Shown: positions 25,010 to 34,146, counted from the stretch's first letter. The stretch is DNA of 64,000 nucleotides from Gloeothece verrucosa PCC 7822 (GCF_000147335.1 NC_014533.1:62001-126000); one strand, 5' to 3'. Made by a program: numbers and translations. Notes: generated by a model from the sequence alone, not told the origin.

Positions 25010-26512
25010 TTAAGCCGCTTGTTCAATCATTTCTATTAATTGATGCTGAAATTGGATACTTGATAAGGTAGGAGTATAATTTACTCTAATTGAAGAAGCC
25101 GCCCAATTAATATAAACTTTTTCTACTCCATTCACAGATTCAATAAGGGATTGTAAACGATGCCCATATTTTTCATCGTTTCGTAATCGAGGAATTCGTA
25201 ATCGAATACGCCCCAAAATGTGATGACTGATTTGATAACTAACTGTTAAGTTAGTAGTTTTTATATTTTTATTAACATTGGTTGTTTGAGGGATATTTAC
25301 AGACTCATTAATTTTTTTACTTATATTCCATAATAAATAGATCATTGCTTCTATTAAACTTTGATTCAGAAGTTTAGCCGCTTTAGTCAAAGTGTGCCAT
25401 AAAGATAAAAGTTGTTCGCCAATTTCTTGAACAATTTGCGCCATAATGCGGCTTAAATCTACAGGCAGCGCAAAATTTAAGACAAGGTCTTGAATGTCTT
25501 GGTTATTATTTTCAACAACAGTTAAACTCGGCAAGCCCATTAATTTTCTTTGGGAACCAATAACTTGCTGATAAGAAGAAATTACTTGTAAACTAGCGGG
25601 AACAATTTCAAAAAAGGCTGTGTCTGATTTGAGCATTTCCCCATCAACGGTTATGGCTTGAGATGGGTTAGTGACAATATTAATTTTTTGCACTCGTAAG
25701 TAACCAATGTGGTGATTATTACTATTAGAATGTATTAAACCACTTTCAAACAGTTCTATCGCTTGGGTTAAAGCTTCTAAGGCATTAGCAGGAGAGATAA
25801 TAGTTACATCTAATAAGCCATCATTACCAGAACTGGAACCGATCCCTTGAGCCAAAATTGATGTAGGTGGGGCAAAATTAGCTACTGTTATGGCTGCGGC
25901 ATTAACCGTAATAATTTGGTTTTCTGTTTCTAAACGTGCTTCAAAACTTTCTAGGCGTTGCAATTGATCCAGTCCAGCAAAAATATAAGCAAAAATACCA
26001 AATCGATCTTTTAATTGACGATCAGCTTCTTTGACTGTATTAGCCTCGAAGCCAATACCGGCTAATAATAACATCGGCTGATCATTACAGCGAGCAGTGT
26101 CTACACTCATAATTGCTCCCTGTAAAATGGCAATACAAGATTCTTCTAAAGTAATAGGTAATCCTAATCCATTAGCAAAAGCGTTTGCTGTACCACCAGG
26201 AATAATGGCTAAAGGTATATTTGTTCCGATTACGGCATTAGCGGCGGCTGAGACGGTTCCATCTCCTCCAGAGGCAATAATTAATTCTACTCCTCGTTCA
26301 ACGGCTTCTTTAGCTAATTGATCTGCTCCTATTTCTGGAGTTGTTAGGTGAATATCAAGTTTTATATGAGGTTCTAAAAAGAATTTTATTTTTTCTAAAT
26401 CTTGTTTGGCATTTCTTCCTCCTGATACGGGATTAAAAATCAAGCAGGCTGAGTCAAAAACTTTAGCTCGTTTGAGGGTAATTTGAGGTTGAGAAAAAAT
26501 TTGAGTAAACAT
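25010..26512 (-). CDS. YegS/diacylglycerol-kinase-like protein fused to a C-terminal HMA_2 domain
   Basis: The protein has 500 residues. Residues about 20-320 form the YegS/LCB5 lipid-kinase fold: LIFNPVSGGRNAKQDLE, the nucleotide loop IASGGDGTVSAAANA, PGGTANAFANGLGLP and a VDGEM segment near the end. A helical linker follows. From about residue 425 a ferredoxin-like HMA_2 domain appears (YQISHHILGRIRLRIPRL, then GVEKVYINWAASSIRVNY), the same type of domain that opens the P-type ATPase and its dead paralogue in this cluster. It lacks the CxxC of classical HMA domains. A lipid kinase carrying a metal-ATPase-type domain is odd. It may bind the ATPase complex or alter membrane lipid near it. Confidence 0.8.
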   Translation of the reverse strand: MFTQIFSQPQITLKRAKVFDSACLIFNPVSGGRNAKQDLEKIKFFLEPHIKLDIHLTTPEIGADQLAKEAVERGVELIIASGGDGTVSAAANAVIGTNIPLAIIPGGTANAFANGLGLPITLEESCIAILQGAIMSVDTARCNDQPMLLLAGIGFEANTVKEADRQLKDRFGIFAYIFAGLDQLQRLESFEARLETENQIITVNAAAITVANFAPPTSILAQGIGSSSGNDGLLDVTIISPANALEALTQAIELFESGLIHSNSNNHHIGYLRVQKINIVTNPSQAITVDGEMLKSDTAFFEIVPASLQVISSYQQVIGSQRKLMGLPSLTVVENNNQDIQDLVLNFALPVDLSRIMAQIVQEIGEQLLSLWHTLTKAAKLLNQSLIEAMIYLLWNISKKINESVNIPQTTNVNKNIKTTNLTVSYQISHHILGRIRLRIPRLRNDEKYGHRLQSLIESVNGVEKVYINWAASSIRVNYTPTLSSIQFQHQLIEMIEQAA

Positions 26513-26549
26513 AATTTTTTGAGCAATTAAATATTCAGTAGACTATTTT

Positions 26550-27152
26550 TTAGGATTGAGGGTTAGTTTCTTCGGAGGGAAGATTTTGTTCGGTTTGATT
26601 TGTATTTTCATGGTGATGATGGTGGTGATGATGTTTTGAATGACCAAAAATCCATTTACTAGCCACCTTACCCATTTCTCCTCCTACAGTTTTTCCTATT
26701 TGTCCACCCATATCTCCAAATAAAGCATTCCCAATGGCTTTACCAGCAGATTCTCCGGCTGTATTTCCTACTTTTTCACTGCCTTTTTGCTCTAAAGATT
26801 CAGCAAAACTTGGGTCTTCTGAAGCCTTTTCTCCTTCTTTGTGGTGAAGGTTATCAATTATTTTGTTTCCCTGTTGAGAGCCAATAATTTGACCGACTAA
26901 CCCCCCGGCTTCTGCTCCCACAACAACTCCTAAAGGACCTAAAACGGCTCCCACAGTGCCGCCCACTATTTCACCGGCCGTTTGACCAGCCATACCTCCT
27001 GCCATTGCTGCTCCCATACCTGCGGCTTGGCTAGGATCGTGAGCTAAATCGTTAACTTTGGCAATAGCATCATTAGTGGTTTTATGTATTAAATCTGATG
27101 CTTTCTGAATAATGTCTTTGTCGGGGTTAGTATTATCTTGTTTAGTATTCAT
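26550..27152 (-). CDS. Glycine-zipper protein with His-rich tail
   Basis: The protein has 200 residues from the ATG at 27152, which has AAGG at good spacing; an ATG two codons upstream is also possible. The central region (about 45-100) is a Gly/Ala-rich zipper (GMGAAMAGGMAGQTAGEIVG, then GPLGVVVGAEAGGLVGQIIG) likely to insert into or associate with membranes. A second Gly-rich stretch lies at 130-165. Near the C-terminus a run of eight His in HSKHHHHHHHHE is a likely metal-binding tail, which fits the neighbouring metal ATPase genes. It lies 37 bp upstream of the kinase-HMA_2 gene. No enzymatic domain. Confidence 0.75.
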   Translation of the reverse strand: MNTKQDNTNPDKDIIQKASDLIHKTTNDAIAKVNDLAHDPSQAAGMGAAMAGGMAGQTAGEIVGGTVGAVLGPLGVVVGAEAGGLVGQIIGSQQGNKIIDNLHHKEGEKASEDPSFAESLEQKGSEKVGNTAGESAGKAIGNALFGDMGGQIGKTVGGEMGKVASKWIFGHSKHHHHHHHHENTNQTEQNLPSEETNPQS

Positions 27153-27197
27153 AATCATTACCTTTTTAGTTTAATCAAGATGGAAAATAAGAGAATA

Positions 27198-27965
27198 TTA
27201 ATCTAATTCCTGTACTCCACCTCCACTGACTGTTAACACCTGACCACTAACCCAAGCGGCGGCAGGAGAACACAAAAATAACGCGCTATAAGCTATGTCA
27301 TGAGGTTCTCCTAAACGTCCTAAAGGTGTATGTTTTAGCATGGCTTTTTCGATTTCTGGAGTGAGTACGGTTGCCAAAGCATCTGTTTTAATTGCCCCTG
27401 GTGCGATGGCATTAACGCGGATTTTGTTTGCTCCTAAATCATAAGCCATATTTCGAGTTAAATGGTTTACTGCGGCTTTGGATGAACCATAAGAAGTCAT
27501 ACGAATATTTTTGTTTTCACCTGCCATTGAAGAAATGTTTAAGATAGCGCCTCCCCCGGCTGCGGCAATATGAGGGGCAGATAATTGACATAAATGAAAT
27601 ATTGAAAAAACATTCAGTTTATAAGCCCATATAAATGTATCCATAGGCATATCAAAAGGTTTAGGTCCACCCCCGCCGGCATTATTCACTAAAATTGTGA
27701 TTTTGCCGAAAGCCGCCAGCGCTTGCTTGACTAAGTTTTCTAAATCGTTATTATTGGTGACATCACAAGCTACAGAGATTGCTTGACCTCCTGTTACTTT
27801 TATGTCTTGGGCTACCTGAGCGGCTGTTTCTTGTTTTAAATCACTGACAACAACTGCCGCACCCGCTTGGGCAAATAGTTTAGCAATGGCTCGACCAATG
27901 CCGGCCCCGGCTCCGGTTATAATAGCAACTTGATTATCAAGCTTAAAGATATCTAATACTGACAT
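27198..27965 (-). CDS. Short-chain dehydrogenase/reductase
   Basis: The protein has 255 residues from the ATG at 27965; a longer frame would use TTG. It is a classical SDR with the ITGAGAGIGRAIA nucleotide motif near the N-terminus, NNAG, the catalytic Ser (LNISSMAG) and the YGSSK (Tyr-x-x-x-Lys) pair, ending VSGQVLTVSGGG. The Asp after the second strand (VVVSDLKQE) points to NAD preference. It is similar in outline to glucose/7-alpha-hydroxysteroid dehydrogenases and FabG. Why it sits within the metal-ATPase neighbourhood is unclear. Confidence 0.88.
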   Translation of the reverse strand: MSVLDIFKLDNQVAIITGAGAGIGRAIAKLFAQAGAAVVVSDLKQETAAQVAQDIKVTGGQAISVACDVTNNNDLENLVKQALAAFGKITILVNNAGGGGPKPFDMPMDTFIWAYKLNVFSIFHLCQLSAPHIAAAGGGAILNISSMAGENKNIRMTSYGSSKAAVNHLTRNMAYDLGANKIRVNAIAPGAIKTDALATVLTPEIEKAMLKHTPLGRLGEPHDIAYSALFLCSPAAAWVSGQVLTVSGGGVQELD

Positions 27966-28068
27966 AGTTGTTCTGTTTTTAGCATAGATCAATAAAAAAT
28001 CAATACAACTTTTGCTACATCAGCTTTACAGGATTTTACTATTCAAGTCTCTACCATAGCATAAATAG

Positions 28069-29637
28069 TTACTTAGTTGAGTTTAAGCTATTAAGTTCGG
28101 CTAAAATGGCTGAACCTCCATTAATCATCACTGCAATAATTGGGTTAAGTCCAAAGGCAACGCCAAGACTCACTGCTACTAAGTTAGGAAGAATGGCAAT
28201 AGCTAAACTAGAGTAAACAGTTATTAAAGTATGTTTAGCTAGATCTAACGTGTATATTAACGAGTACAAATCATGATTATGAAGAATTACATCTGCTTGT
28301 GATTGATACAATTCATTAGCTAGAGAAATAGTAACTTCTGCCTGCAAAGTTGTTAAATCGTCTCCTGTAGTATTATCAATCCAAGCAATTGTTCTGCTTT
28401 CGTGACGCAATTGTTCTATAAATTTATCTAGTTGTTTCCCATCCTCCACAAAACAAAGATTATTTTTTAAATCTTTTAATTGCTCTGTCCATTTTAAGGC
28501 TTCTTCCTCATCATTTATTACTACATAAAAAGAAAAAGATCTTCGATCTAACTCTTCTATAATTTTGTCAAGAGTGTTAACGGCTTTTTCAGTAGTTATT
28601 AAAGCGAAAAAGCTTTTAGCCGCAAAAACTAGGGTATCAATTTGGGCTAATTTTTCTAAAGTTCTACCATTACGAATATATACGCCTGTACGGGCTGCCG
28701 TAATTAAAGCCGAAACGACAGCCAAAGGAGTTACGCCTCGTAAGGATACTCCCACATCAAGCGGCAGAAGGGCACTGGCTCGCCCTAAATCATTGGTTAA
28801 TAATCCTATTCCTCCACTGATTAATAAGGTGGGTACAATCGCACCTTGAGCAATGGGCTTTACTTGCTGCATTAATTCTGTTTCTTCTAGTGAGTGTAGC
28901 CAATTGTCTTTATCTTCTGGGCGAATGGGAACAAACTTTTGTTGCTCAGATAACCAGTGAATTTTATGGTCTTCTTGTTCAAATAAAACATATAATTCGT
29001 TTTCTAATTGTTGTAGTTTGTCTTGGTGTAAATTTTCTGCTGTTGTTCCTAAATAGAGAGCTAAAGAAGCGGCTAAATAATTTCCTCCTACCAGTTGAGC
29101 AGAAAGCCAAAGCAGATCTAAAAAATCTACGGTGATTTGTCTTTGATGAATGAGGGTTTGGCTAAAGCGCTGCCATAAGGGTACAGAAGCGGCTAAAATT
29201 AAGCCCCCTGTTAACAGAAAGGGCCATTCTAAGGGGCTTCCCACTAGGGCTACTGCCATAGCTAAGGCTGATAACCCTATGTTCTGCGAGGCTTGTTGTT
29301 CTTCTATTTCATTAGCGACCTGATCTTTTTCGGGTTCTTGAGCGGCTAATTGAATAACCTGCTCAAGATAATCTAAAATTACTTTTTCTGGTACTACGTC
29401 TTCTTTATAGGAAACAATCAAACAACCTGCGGCTCCATTGATCCGACTTTCAGTAATAGTATGAGTTTTTAATAACCATCGCTGCAATCGATTTTTATAT
29501 TGCCCATCCCATATTAGTTGAGAAATACGAATCCGCAGACGACCCGGTATTTGATGTATAATTTCCCAATTAATTTTTACTACAGAAACGCTATTTTGCA
29601 ATATTGTAGTTTGAGGAATGGATAGCTTGGTTGTCAT
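28069..29637 (-). CDS. Catalytically dead P-type ATPase paralogue with HMA_2 domain
   Basis: The protein has 522 residues. It begins with an HMA_2 domain (WEIIHQIPGRLRIRISQL), continues with transmembrane segments clearly paralogous to the ATPase at 31335-33551 (LPLDVGVSLRGVTPLAVVSA, TGVYIRNGRTLEKLAQIDTL) and ends with the shared INGGSAILAELNSLN. Where the active ATPase has VVFDKTGTLT, this protein has LVFAAKSFFALIT, so the phosphorylated Asp is gone. The TGES loop and the GDGINDS hinge are also absent, and the nucleotide domain is much shortened. The frame is open and long, so this appears to be a maintained structural paralogue and not a fresh pseudogene. A regulatory or dimerising role with the active pump is an inference. 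Confidence 0.8.
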   Translation of the reverse strand: MTTKLSIPQTTILQNSVSVVKINWEIIHQIPGRLRIRISQLIWDGQYKNRLQRWLLKTHTITESRINGAAGCLIVSYKEDVVPEKVILDYLEQVIQLAAQEPEKDQVANEIEEQQASQNIGLSALAMAVALVGSPLEWPFLLTGGLILAASVPLWQRFSQTLIHQRQITVDFLDLLWLSAQLVGGNYLAASLALYLGTTAENLHQDKLQQLENELYVLFEQEDHKIHWLSEQQKFVPIRPEDKDNWLHSLEETELMQQVKPIAQGAIVPTLLISGGIGLLTNDLGRASALLPLDVGVSLRGVTPLAVVSALITAARTGVYIRNGRTLEKLAQIDTLVFAAKSFFALITTEKAVNTLDKIIEELDRRSFSFYVVINDEEEALKWTEQLKDLKNNLCFVEDGKQLDKFIEQLRHESRTIAWIDNTTGDDLTTLQAEVTISLANELYQSQADVILHNHDLYSLIYTLDLAKHTLITVYSSLAIAILPNLVAVSLGVAFGLNPIIAVMINGGSAILAELNSLNSTK

Positions 29638-29660
29638 GATTGTTTCTTTTTTCAGTCAGT

Positions 29661-29783
29661 TTAGATCACGACAATGACCAAAGGTTGTAGTAATAAATTG
29701 GCGATGACAGTGGCAACCACTATGACGCTGGCTACATAGATTACATCCTTGACAAATTTAATTACGGGTTGAATGATGTTCAT
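29661..29783 (-). CDS. 40-residue single-span membrane protein
   Basis: A short frame with AAGGA eight bases before its ATG encodes MNIIQPVIKFVKDVIY, then a hydrophobic stretch (VASVIVVATVIANLLLQPLV) to the stop. It is a single transmembrane peptide between the DUF5132 gene and the dead ATPase gene, co-oriented with both. The ribosome site and the clean amphipathic-then-hydrophobic layout argue that it is real. A small subunit of the ATPase complex is possible but unproven. Confidence 0.55.
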   Translation of the reverse strand: MNIIQPVIKFVKDVIYVASVIVVATVIANLLLQPLVIVVI

Positions 29784-29862
29784 TTTTTTTCCTTGTAATT
29801 ATTGATGTTTTTTGCATTATTTAACTTTAATTTCTCTGCTGTTCAATTTTTTTAGCAAAGCA

Positions 29863-30156
29863 TTAAGAATTAGTGGGGGAAATATCAATAACTTGGGGAT
29901 TATGATTAGAATTTTTATCCATTTCTTTTTCTAATTTAGCTTCTGCGACTAAATCTTCCCACGATTGTCCGGCTTCTACCACAGAACCCTGTAATTTTTC
30001 GTAAGCATCAAGTCCAAATTTTATACCAGTTTTGGCTAAATTTCGTCCTGAATCTGACATAGCTTTACCGACTTCTGGATTGAGATAACCAACAATAGGA
30101 GCTAAAACCACAAGCGCGGCTACTCCTATTCCTCCGATAATTAATACTTCTTCCAT
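29863..30156 (-). CDS. DUF5132-type small membrane protein
   Basis: The protein has 97 residues with a strong AGAGGGAG site before the ATG. One transmembrane segment (about 5-23, LIIGGIGVAALVVLAPIVG) is followed by a cytoplasmic helix (GKAMSDSGRNLAKTGIKFGL) and a Trp-centred acidic part (SWEDLVAEAKLEKEMD). This layout recalls small one-span chaperone-like partners of metal P-type ATPases such as mycobacterial PacL proteins, although the sequence is of the DUF5132 kind. A second, broken copy lies upstream of the ATPase gene at 34147-34460. Confidence 0.75.
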   Translation of the reverse strand: MEEVLIIGGIGVAALVVLAPIVGYLNPEVGKAMSDSGRNLAKTGIKFGLDAYEKLQGSVVEAGQSWEDLVAEAKLEKEMDKNSNHNPQVIDISPTNS

Positions 30157-30365
30157 TACTCCCTCTTAGTTAAAACGATAAATTTCTATAATTTAAATTA
30201 ACACATTTTTGGTTTAATTTCAATTATTTAATAATATTTTTATACAACAAAGTGAAATTTTATATTTAAGAATAATTTAAATTTATTTAACTAAATTTTT
30301 CATGATGTATTATCGCTCTTTAAAAAATCAAATTTTCTGAAATTTTTGTTAGTTTTTGCCTTTTT

Positions 30366-31037
30366 TTAGACTAAATTAGATATAGCATTAACCACTAAAC
30401 CAACAATCACAGCTACAAACAAAAAAGATAAGATAGAATGAATCAGAGTCCAACGGCGGATAATAGTATCACTGACCGATATATCCGAAGTTTGATAACA
30501 CATAGCAATGGTAAATGAATAGTACATAAAATCCCAATAATCTTCTAATCCTTTATTAGGAAATACTAATCCTTTACGATAGTCAAAATTATTATTTTTT
30601 GATAAACTTTGGTAATAAATGCTCGCATAGTGAAGCGCAAAGAAAATATGCACTAAAACCCAAGATAAGACAATAGCAATTAAAGAAAGTCCGATTTTTA
30701 AGTTAATCATCAATCGACTCCAATTCGGGTCATTTTCTAGCATAACTCCTACAGCAATATAGCTGGTAAAAGAGATAAAAATAATAAAAACTATTATAGA
30801 AACGTGATTAGATTCTTCTCGTTGAGAAAAATATAAAGTATCTTCAGCCGTCGCATAAGTCATTCTTAAAATTAAAGCAAAAAGATAGATTAAAAGAGCC
30901 GAATCATAAACTAAAGTCAATCGAATTGGTAAATAAAGCTTTTCTGAAATAAACCAAATAATAATTGCTACAATCGTAGATGCAATTAAACGATAAATAG
31001 GTTTAGTTAATTTAAAGATAACGGATTTAGTTAACAT
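30366..31037 (-). CDS. DUF1345 membrane protein
   Basis: The protein has 223 residues from the ATG at 31037; the longer frame would need TTG. It has five or six hydrophobic segments and a DUF1345-like pattern: LRMTYATAEDTLYFSQRE between early helices, FALHYASIYY, and GLEDYWDFMYYSFTIAMCYQ, then TSDISV near the fourth or fifth helix. Function is unknown. Its upstream spacer carries a MITE-B insertion between it and the ATPase terminator, which may have separated the two transcripts. Confidence 0.78.
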   Translation of the reverse strand: MLTKSVIFKLTKPIYRLIASTIVAIIIWFISEKLYLPIRLTLVYDSALLIYLFALILRMTYATAEDTLYFSQREESNHVSIIVFIIFISFTSYIAVGVMLENDPNWSRLMINLKIGLSLIAIVLSWVLVHIFFALHYASIYYQSLSKNNNFDYRKGLVFPNKGLEDYWDFMYYSFTIAMCYQTSDISVSDTIIRRWTLIHSILSFLFVAVIVGLVVNAISNLV

Positions 31038-31103
31038 TTTTATCAAGATAAATTTCGTCAATTAAAGTTATAGCCAAAAACAAGAAAAAATCTTATTAAA
31101 ACT

Positions 31104-31232
31104 AAGTACCTGGACATAAATAAAGTTCATTATGTTAAGAAATGTAAAAGCCTTGAAAGCCTTTCCTGTTCCCTGTTCCCAGATCCGGTGTTCCCTTACC
31201 AAACAGTTAACTTTAATTTTGTCCAGGTACTT
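31104..31232. repeat. MITE-B copy 2
   Basis: This copy of about 129 bp with AAGTACCTGGACA at the left and TGTCCAGGTACTT at the right is inverted relative to copy 1 in its inner sequence. It lies between the ATPase terminator and the DUF1345 gene. Confidence 0.8.
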
Positions 31233-31287
31233 ATCAAATCTGCCTTGCGCGGTTGCCATATAACATTAAAAAAATCCAATTAATTGA

Positions 31288-31317
31288 ATAAAAAGGCAGG
31301 AAACAAATTTCTGCCTT
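31288..31317 (-). terminator. Terminator of the P-type ATPase gene
   Basis: The minus strand reads AAGGCAG, an 11-base loop, CTGCCTT, then a TTTTT run. It lies just after the ATPase stop. Confidence 0.7.
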
Positions 31318-31334
31318 AAATAACGAAAGTTCAA

Positions 31335-33551
31335 CTAGAGAGAGACTTCTTGACGATAGGTTTTTTTGTCTGCGCCTAAAGTGGGGCGTAATCCATTTAG
31401 TCCGGCTAAAATAGCTGAACCATTATTAATAATAATCGCCAAAATAGGATCAAGAGCAAAAAGAACCCCAATGACTAAAGCACCAAAGTTAGGAATTCCG
31501 ACAATAAAGGCGTTTTGATAAACAATGTCCATGACTTGTTTAGAAATAGCGATAGCATGAGTTAAGCCACTAAGGTCGTCATCCATCAACACCACATCCG
31601 CCGTTTCTCTTGCTATATCGCTACCAGCCGCAAAAGAAATAGATACATCTGCATAAGCCAAAGCCGCAGAATCATTAATTCCATCTCCAATAAAGGCTAC
31701 GGTTTTACCTTTTGCTTTTAATTGCTGAACTACTTCTACTTTTCGTTCTGGAAAAGCTTGGGCGTGAACTTCATCCGGGTGCATCCCTAATTCAGAAGCC
31801 ACTGCATCGGCAACTCGTTGTACATCTCCAGTTAACATATGAGTGCTAATGCCTTGACTGTGGAGTTCACTGATAACACCAGGGCTTTCTGTACGAATGG
31901 GATCAGCATACATGATGACACCGATTAAAATACCATCTCTAGCTATATAAGCTAATGATACGCCTCCGGTCTTGAATTGTTCACTAACAGAGATATCGAT
32001 ATTTTCATTTTTCATGAAGCGGCTACTACCGACTAATATTTGCCGCCCTTCAATCTTAGCCACAACTCCTAAACCGACACAATAATTCCATTCTTCGCAG
32101 GTTTTGTTTTCTAGGTTGAGTTGTTGGGCCTGTTGTACAATGGCATGAGCAACAGGGTGGGTTAATCCTTGTTCAGCAGAAGCGGCAAGCGTGAGAATTT
32201 CTTGGGGGGTAACGCCTTCTACTGTGGCTTGAATATTGACTACGGAGGCGTTACCTTGGGTTAAGGTGCCGGTTTTATCAAATACGACTGAGTCTACTTT
32301 AGCCAACATTTCGATTGCTCGACCACTACGGATATAAACACCTGTTCTGGCGGCATAAGTTAATCCGGCTAAAACGGCTGTGGGTACGGAAACTCGGATA
32401 CCCGTCCCAAAATCTAGAGTAATAATACCCGTTGCTCTGGCTAAATCACCCGTAAAAGCAAAAATTGCTGCACCAATTAATAAAGTGGGTAGTACAGCGA
32501 TATTAGCAAATTTAGCGGCATAATTTTCGATTCGGGTATCATGGACGGGAGCGGCTTTCATCAGTTCTACTACGACACCAGCGCGAGTGTTATTACCCGT
32601 TCGTTCTACTAAAATAGCTAATTGCCCTTCCACCAATAAAGTCGAGGCAAAAACTTCATCATCAACGCTGCGATGAACTGGTACAGATTCCCCAGTTAAT
32701 TTACATTGATCAATGAGGGCTTGTCCTCGAATAATCTTACCATCAATAGGAATTAGATCGCCGGGATAGACAATTACTATACTGCCTTCTTGAACGTCTT
32801 TAAGAGGAATTTGTACTTCTACGCCATCTTGTTCAACCCAAGCATATTGCCCTAAACTATCAAGTAAATCTAAGGTTTGACGTTCACTAGAACGCGCTGT
32901 CACATCTCGAATAACTTCCCCGGACTCAATTAAACTGATCATAAAAGCAGGGGGAATAAAATGACCTTGTGCCGCACTCAAAGTAATCGCTAAAGAGTCA
33001 AGAAAATCTACAGTTAATTGTTTTTCTTGAGTTATGCCTTCCCAGGCTCGTCCATAAGCTGGTAAACAAGCCGCCATGATCAATCCACCCACTAAAAGCG
33101 GCGGCAATTCGAGCGGCAAGGCAATTATTGCTAATACTAAACTGGCAATAGGAATTCCTAATCTTTCCCAATAATTAATTTTATGAGATGATTCTGAGTT
33201 AGTTTTAATGGGTAAAGCTTCGCCACGATTGGCTTCTTCAATAGAAACTGCTAAATATTCCTGAAGTCTTTGAGAGGTAACTTGGTCGGGATCGTATTTA
33301 ATGGTTAAAGATTTTGCCGCACTATTAATATATACAGTTTTGACATAACTACTTGATTCTAATATTCGTTGCAGGTTATTCGCATATTCAAAATCATCGT
33401 AGATGCGTTCAATTTTTATTCGTAAACGTCCTTTTATGTGATGAATTAAACGATAATTAATTGGCAATGCTCGATAAGCAATAGATTGTTGATTTTCTTT
33501 TTTTTCAATATTGGGAGCGGCAACCAATTTAAATCTATTTGCAAGGGTCAT
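31335..33551 (-). CDS. P1B-like heavy-metal P-type ATPase with HMA_2 domain
   Basis: The protein has 738 residues from the ATG at 33551; the longer frame starts with TTG. An N-terminal HMA_2 domain (about 25-100, IHHIKGRLRIKIERI) precedes the membrane helices, the actuator LTGESVPVHRS, the phosphorylation site VVFDKTGTLT (Asp425), the nucleotide-domain THPVAHAI and the hinge GDGINDSAALAYADVS. The membrane motif that normally contains CPC is replaced by LDFGTGIRVSVPTAVLAGLT, without Cys, so Cu+ or Cd/Zn handling through a CPC site is unlikely and the transported metal is not predictable. It should be the active pump of the cluster. A terminator follows. Confidence 0.88.
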   Translation of the reverse strand: MTLANRFKLVAAPNIEKKENQQSIAYRALPINYRLIHHIKGRLRIKIERIYDDFEYANNLQRILESSSYVKTVYINSAAKSLTIKYDPDQVTSQRLQEYLAVSIEEANRGEALPIKTNSESSHKINYWERLGIPIASLVLAIIALPLELPPLLVGGLIMAACLPAYGRAWEGITQEKQLTVDFLDSLAITLSAAQGHFIPPAFMISLIESGEVIRDVTARSSERQTLDLLDSLGQYAWVEQDGVEVQIPLKDVQEGSIVIVYPGDLIPIDGKIIRGQALIDQCKLTGESVPVHRSVDDEVFASTLLVEGQLAILVERTGNNTRAGVVVELMKAAPVHDTRIENYAAKFANIAVLPTLLIGAAIFAFTGDLARATGIITLDFGTGIRVSVPTAVLAGLTYAARTGVYIRSGRAIEMLAKVDSVVFDKTGTLTQGNASVVNIQATVEGVTPQEILTLAASAEQGLTHPVAHAIVQQAQQLNLENKTCEEWNYCVGLGVVAKIEGRQILVGSSRFMKNENIDISVSEQFKTGGVSLAYIARDGILIGVIMYADPIRTESPGVISELHSQGISTHMLTGDVQRVADAVASELGMHPDEVHAQAFPERKVEVVQQLKAKGKTVAFIGDGINDSAALAYADVSISFAAGSDIARETADVVLMDDDLSGLTHAIAISKQVMDIVYQNAFIVGIPNFGALVIGVLFALDPILAIIINNGSAILAGLNGLRPTLGADKKTYRQEVSL

Positions 33552-33740
33552 AGGTTTATATAAATTAGTCAATTTTTGCTAGGGGTTGAACAATGGGCGG
33601 TTAATCCAAAATTTAGTATTTTGTTTATTTTGGGTTTTTAATCCACGCACTATTAAGTTTTCAGAATATATTAAAACATTTTGCCTTATTTGTCTATATT
33701 CTACTTTAAAATTAATTCTATACTGAATTTTTATTAATGT

Positions 33741-33854
33741 TAGGACTTACGCACTCTCCAGGAAATCATTGGGGTTTGAGATTGTCGGCGATCCTTCGCT
33801 TCGCTGGTGGATGATATAAAATCGTTGTTTTTAATTGGGAGTGCGTAACTCCTA
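33741..33854. repeat. MITE-A copy 9
   Basis: This copy is full length with TAGGACTTACGCAC and GTGCGTAACTCCTA ends, located between the ATPase gene and the broken DUF5132 gene. Confidence 0.85.
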
Positions 33855-34105
33855 AATGCGTTATTTGTAACCTATAAGCTAAGACGCATTTAATTTTTAT
33901 AACTTTATTTTTGGTACAAAGATTCAATCCTTTCTCCTTTCCCCTTTCCCCTTTAACCCTTCTTTATCTGGACTAATAATTTAGATGCGTAACAGCTTAG
34001 CAGTGCAAGCCAAGACTTCTCCCTTTGACAGGCTCAGGGTGGACTCTAAGAATTTTTTATAATTTTTTTTTATAAAATTTATAATTTTTTATAAACTACT
34101 AGCCA

Positions 34106-34132
34106 AGAAAAAATCCTGTAATTAAACAGGAT
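34106..34132 (-). terminator. Terminator of the broken DUF5132 gene
   Basis: The minus strand reads ATCCTGT, TTAATT, ACAGGAT and then TTTTTC, a perfect seven-base-pair hairpin with a T-run, 15 bp past the stop of the reconstructed gene. Confidence 0.7.
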
Positions 34133-34146
34133 AGAAACTCTACTAA

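Noticed and set aside
31068..31259. 63-codon minus-strand frame between ATPase and DUF1345 genes
   Set aside because: It spans MITE-B copy 2 and reads through the repeat ends; there is no ribosome site or protein family.
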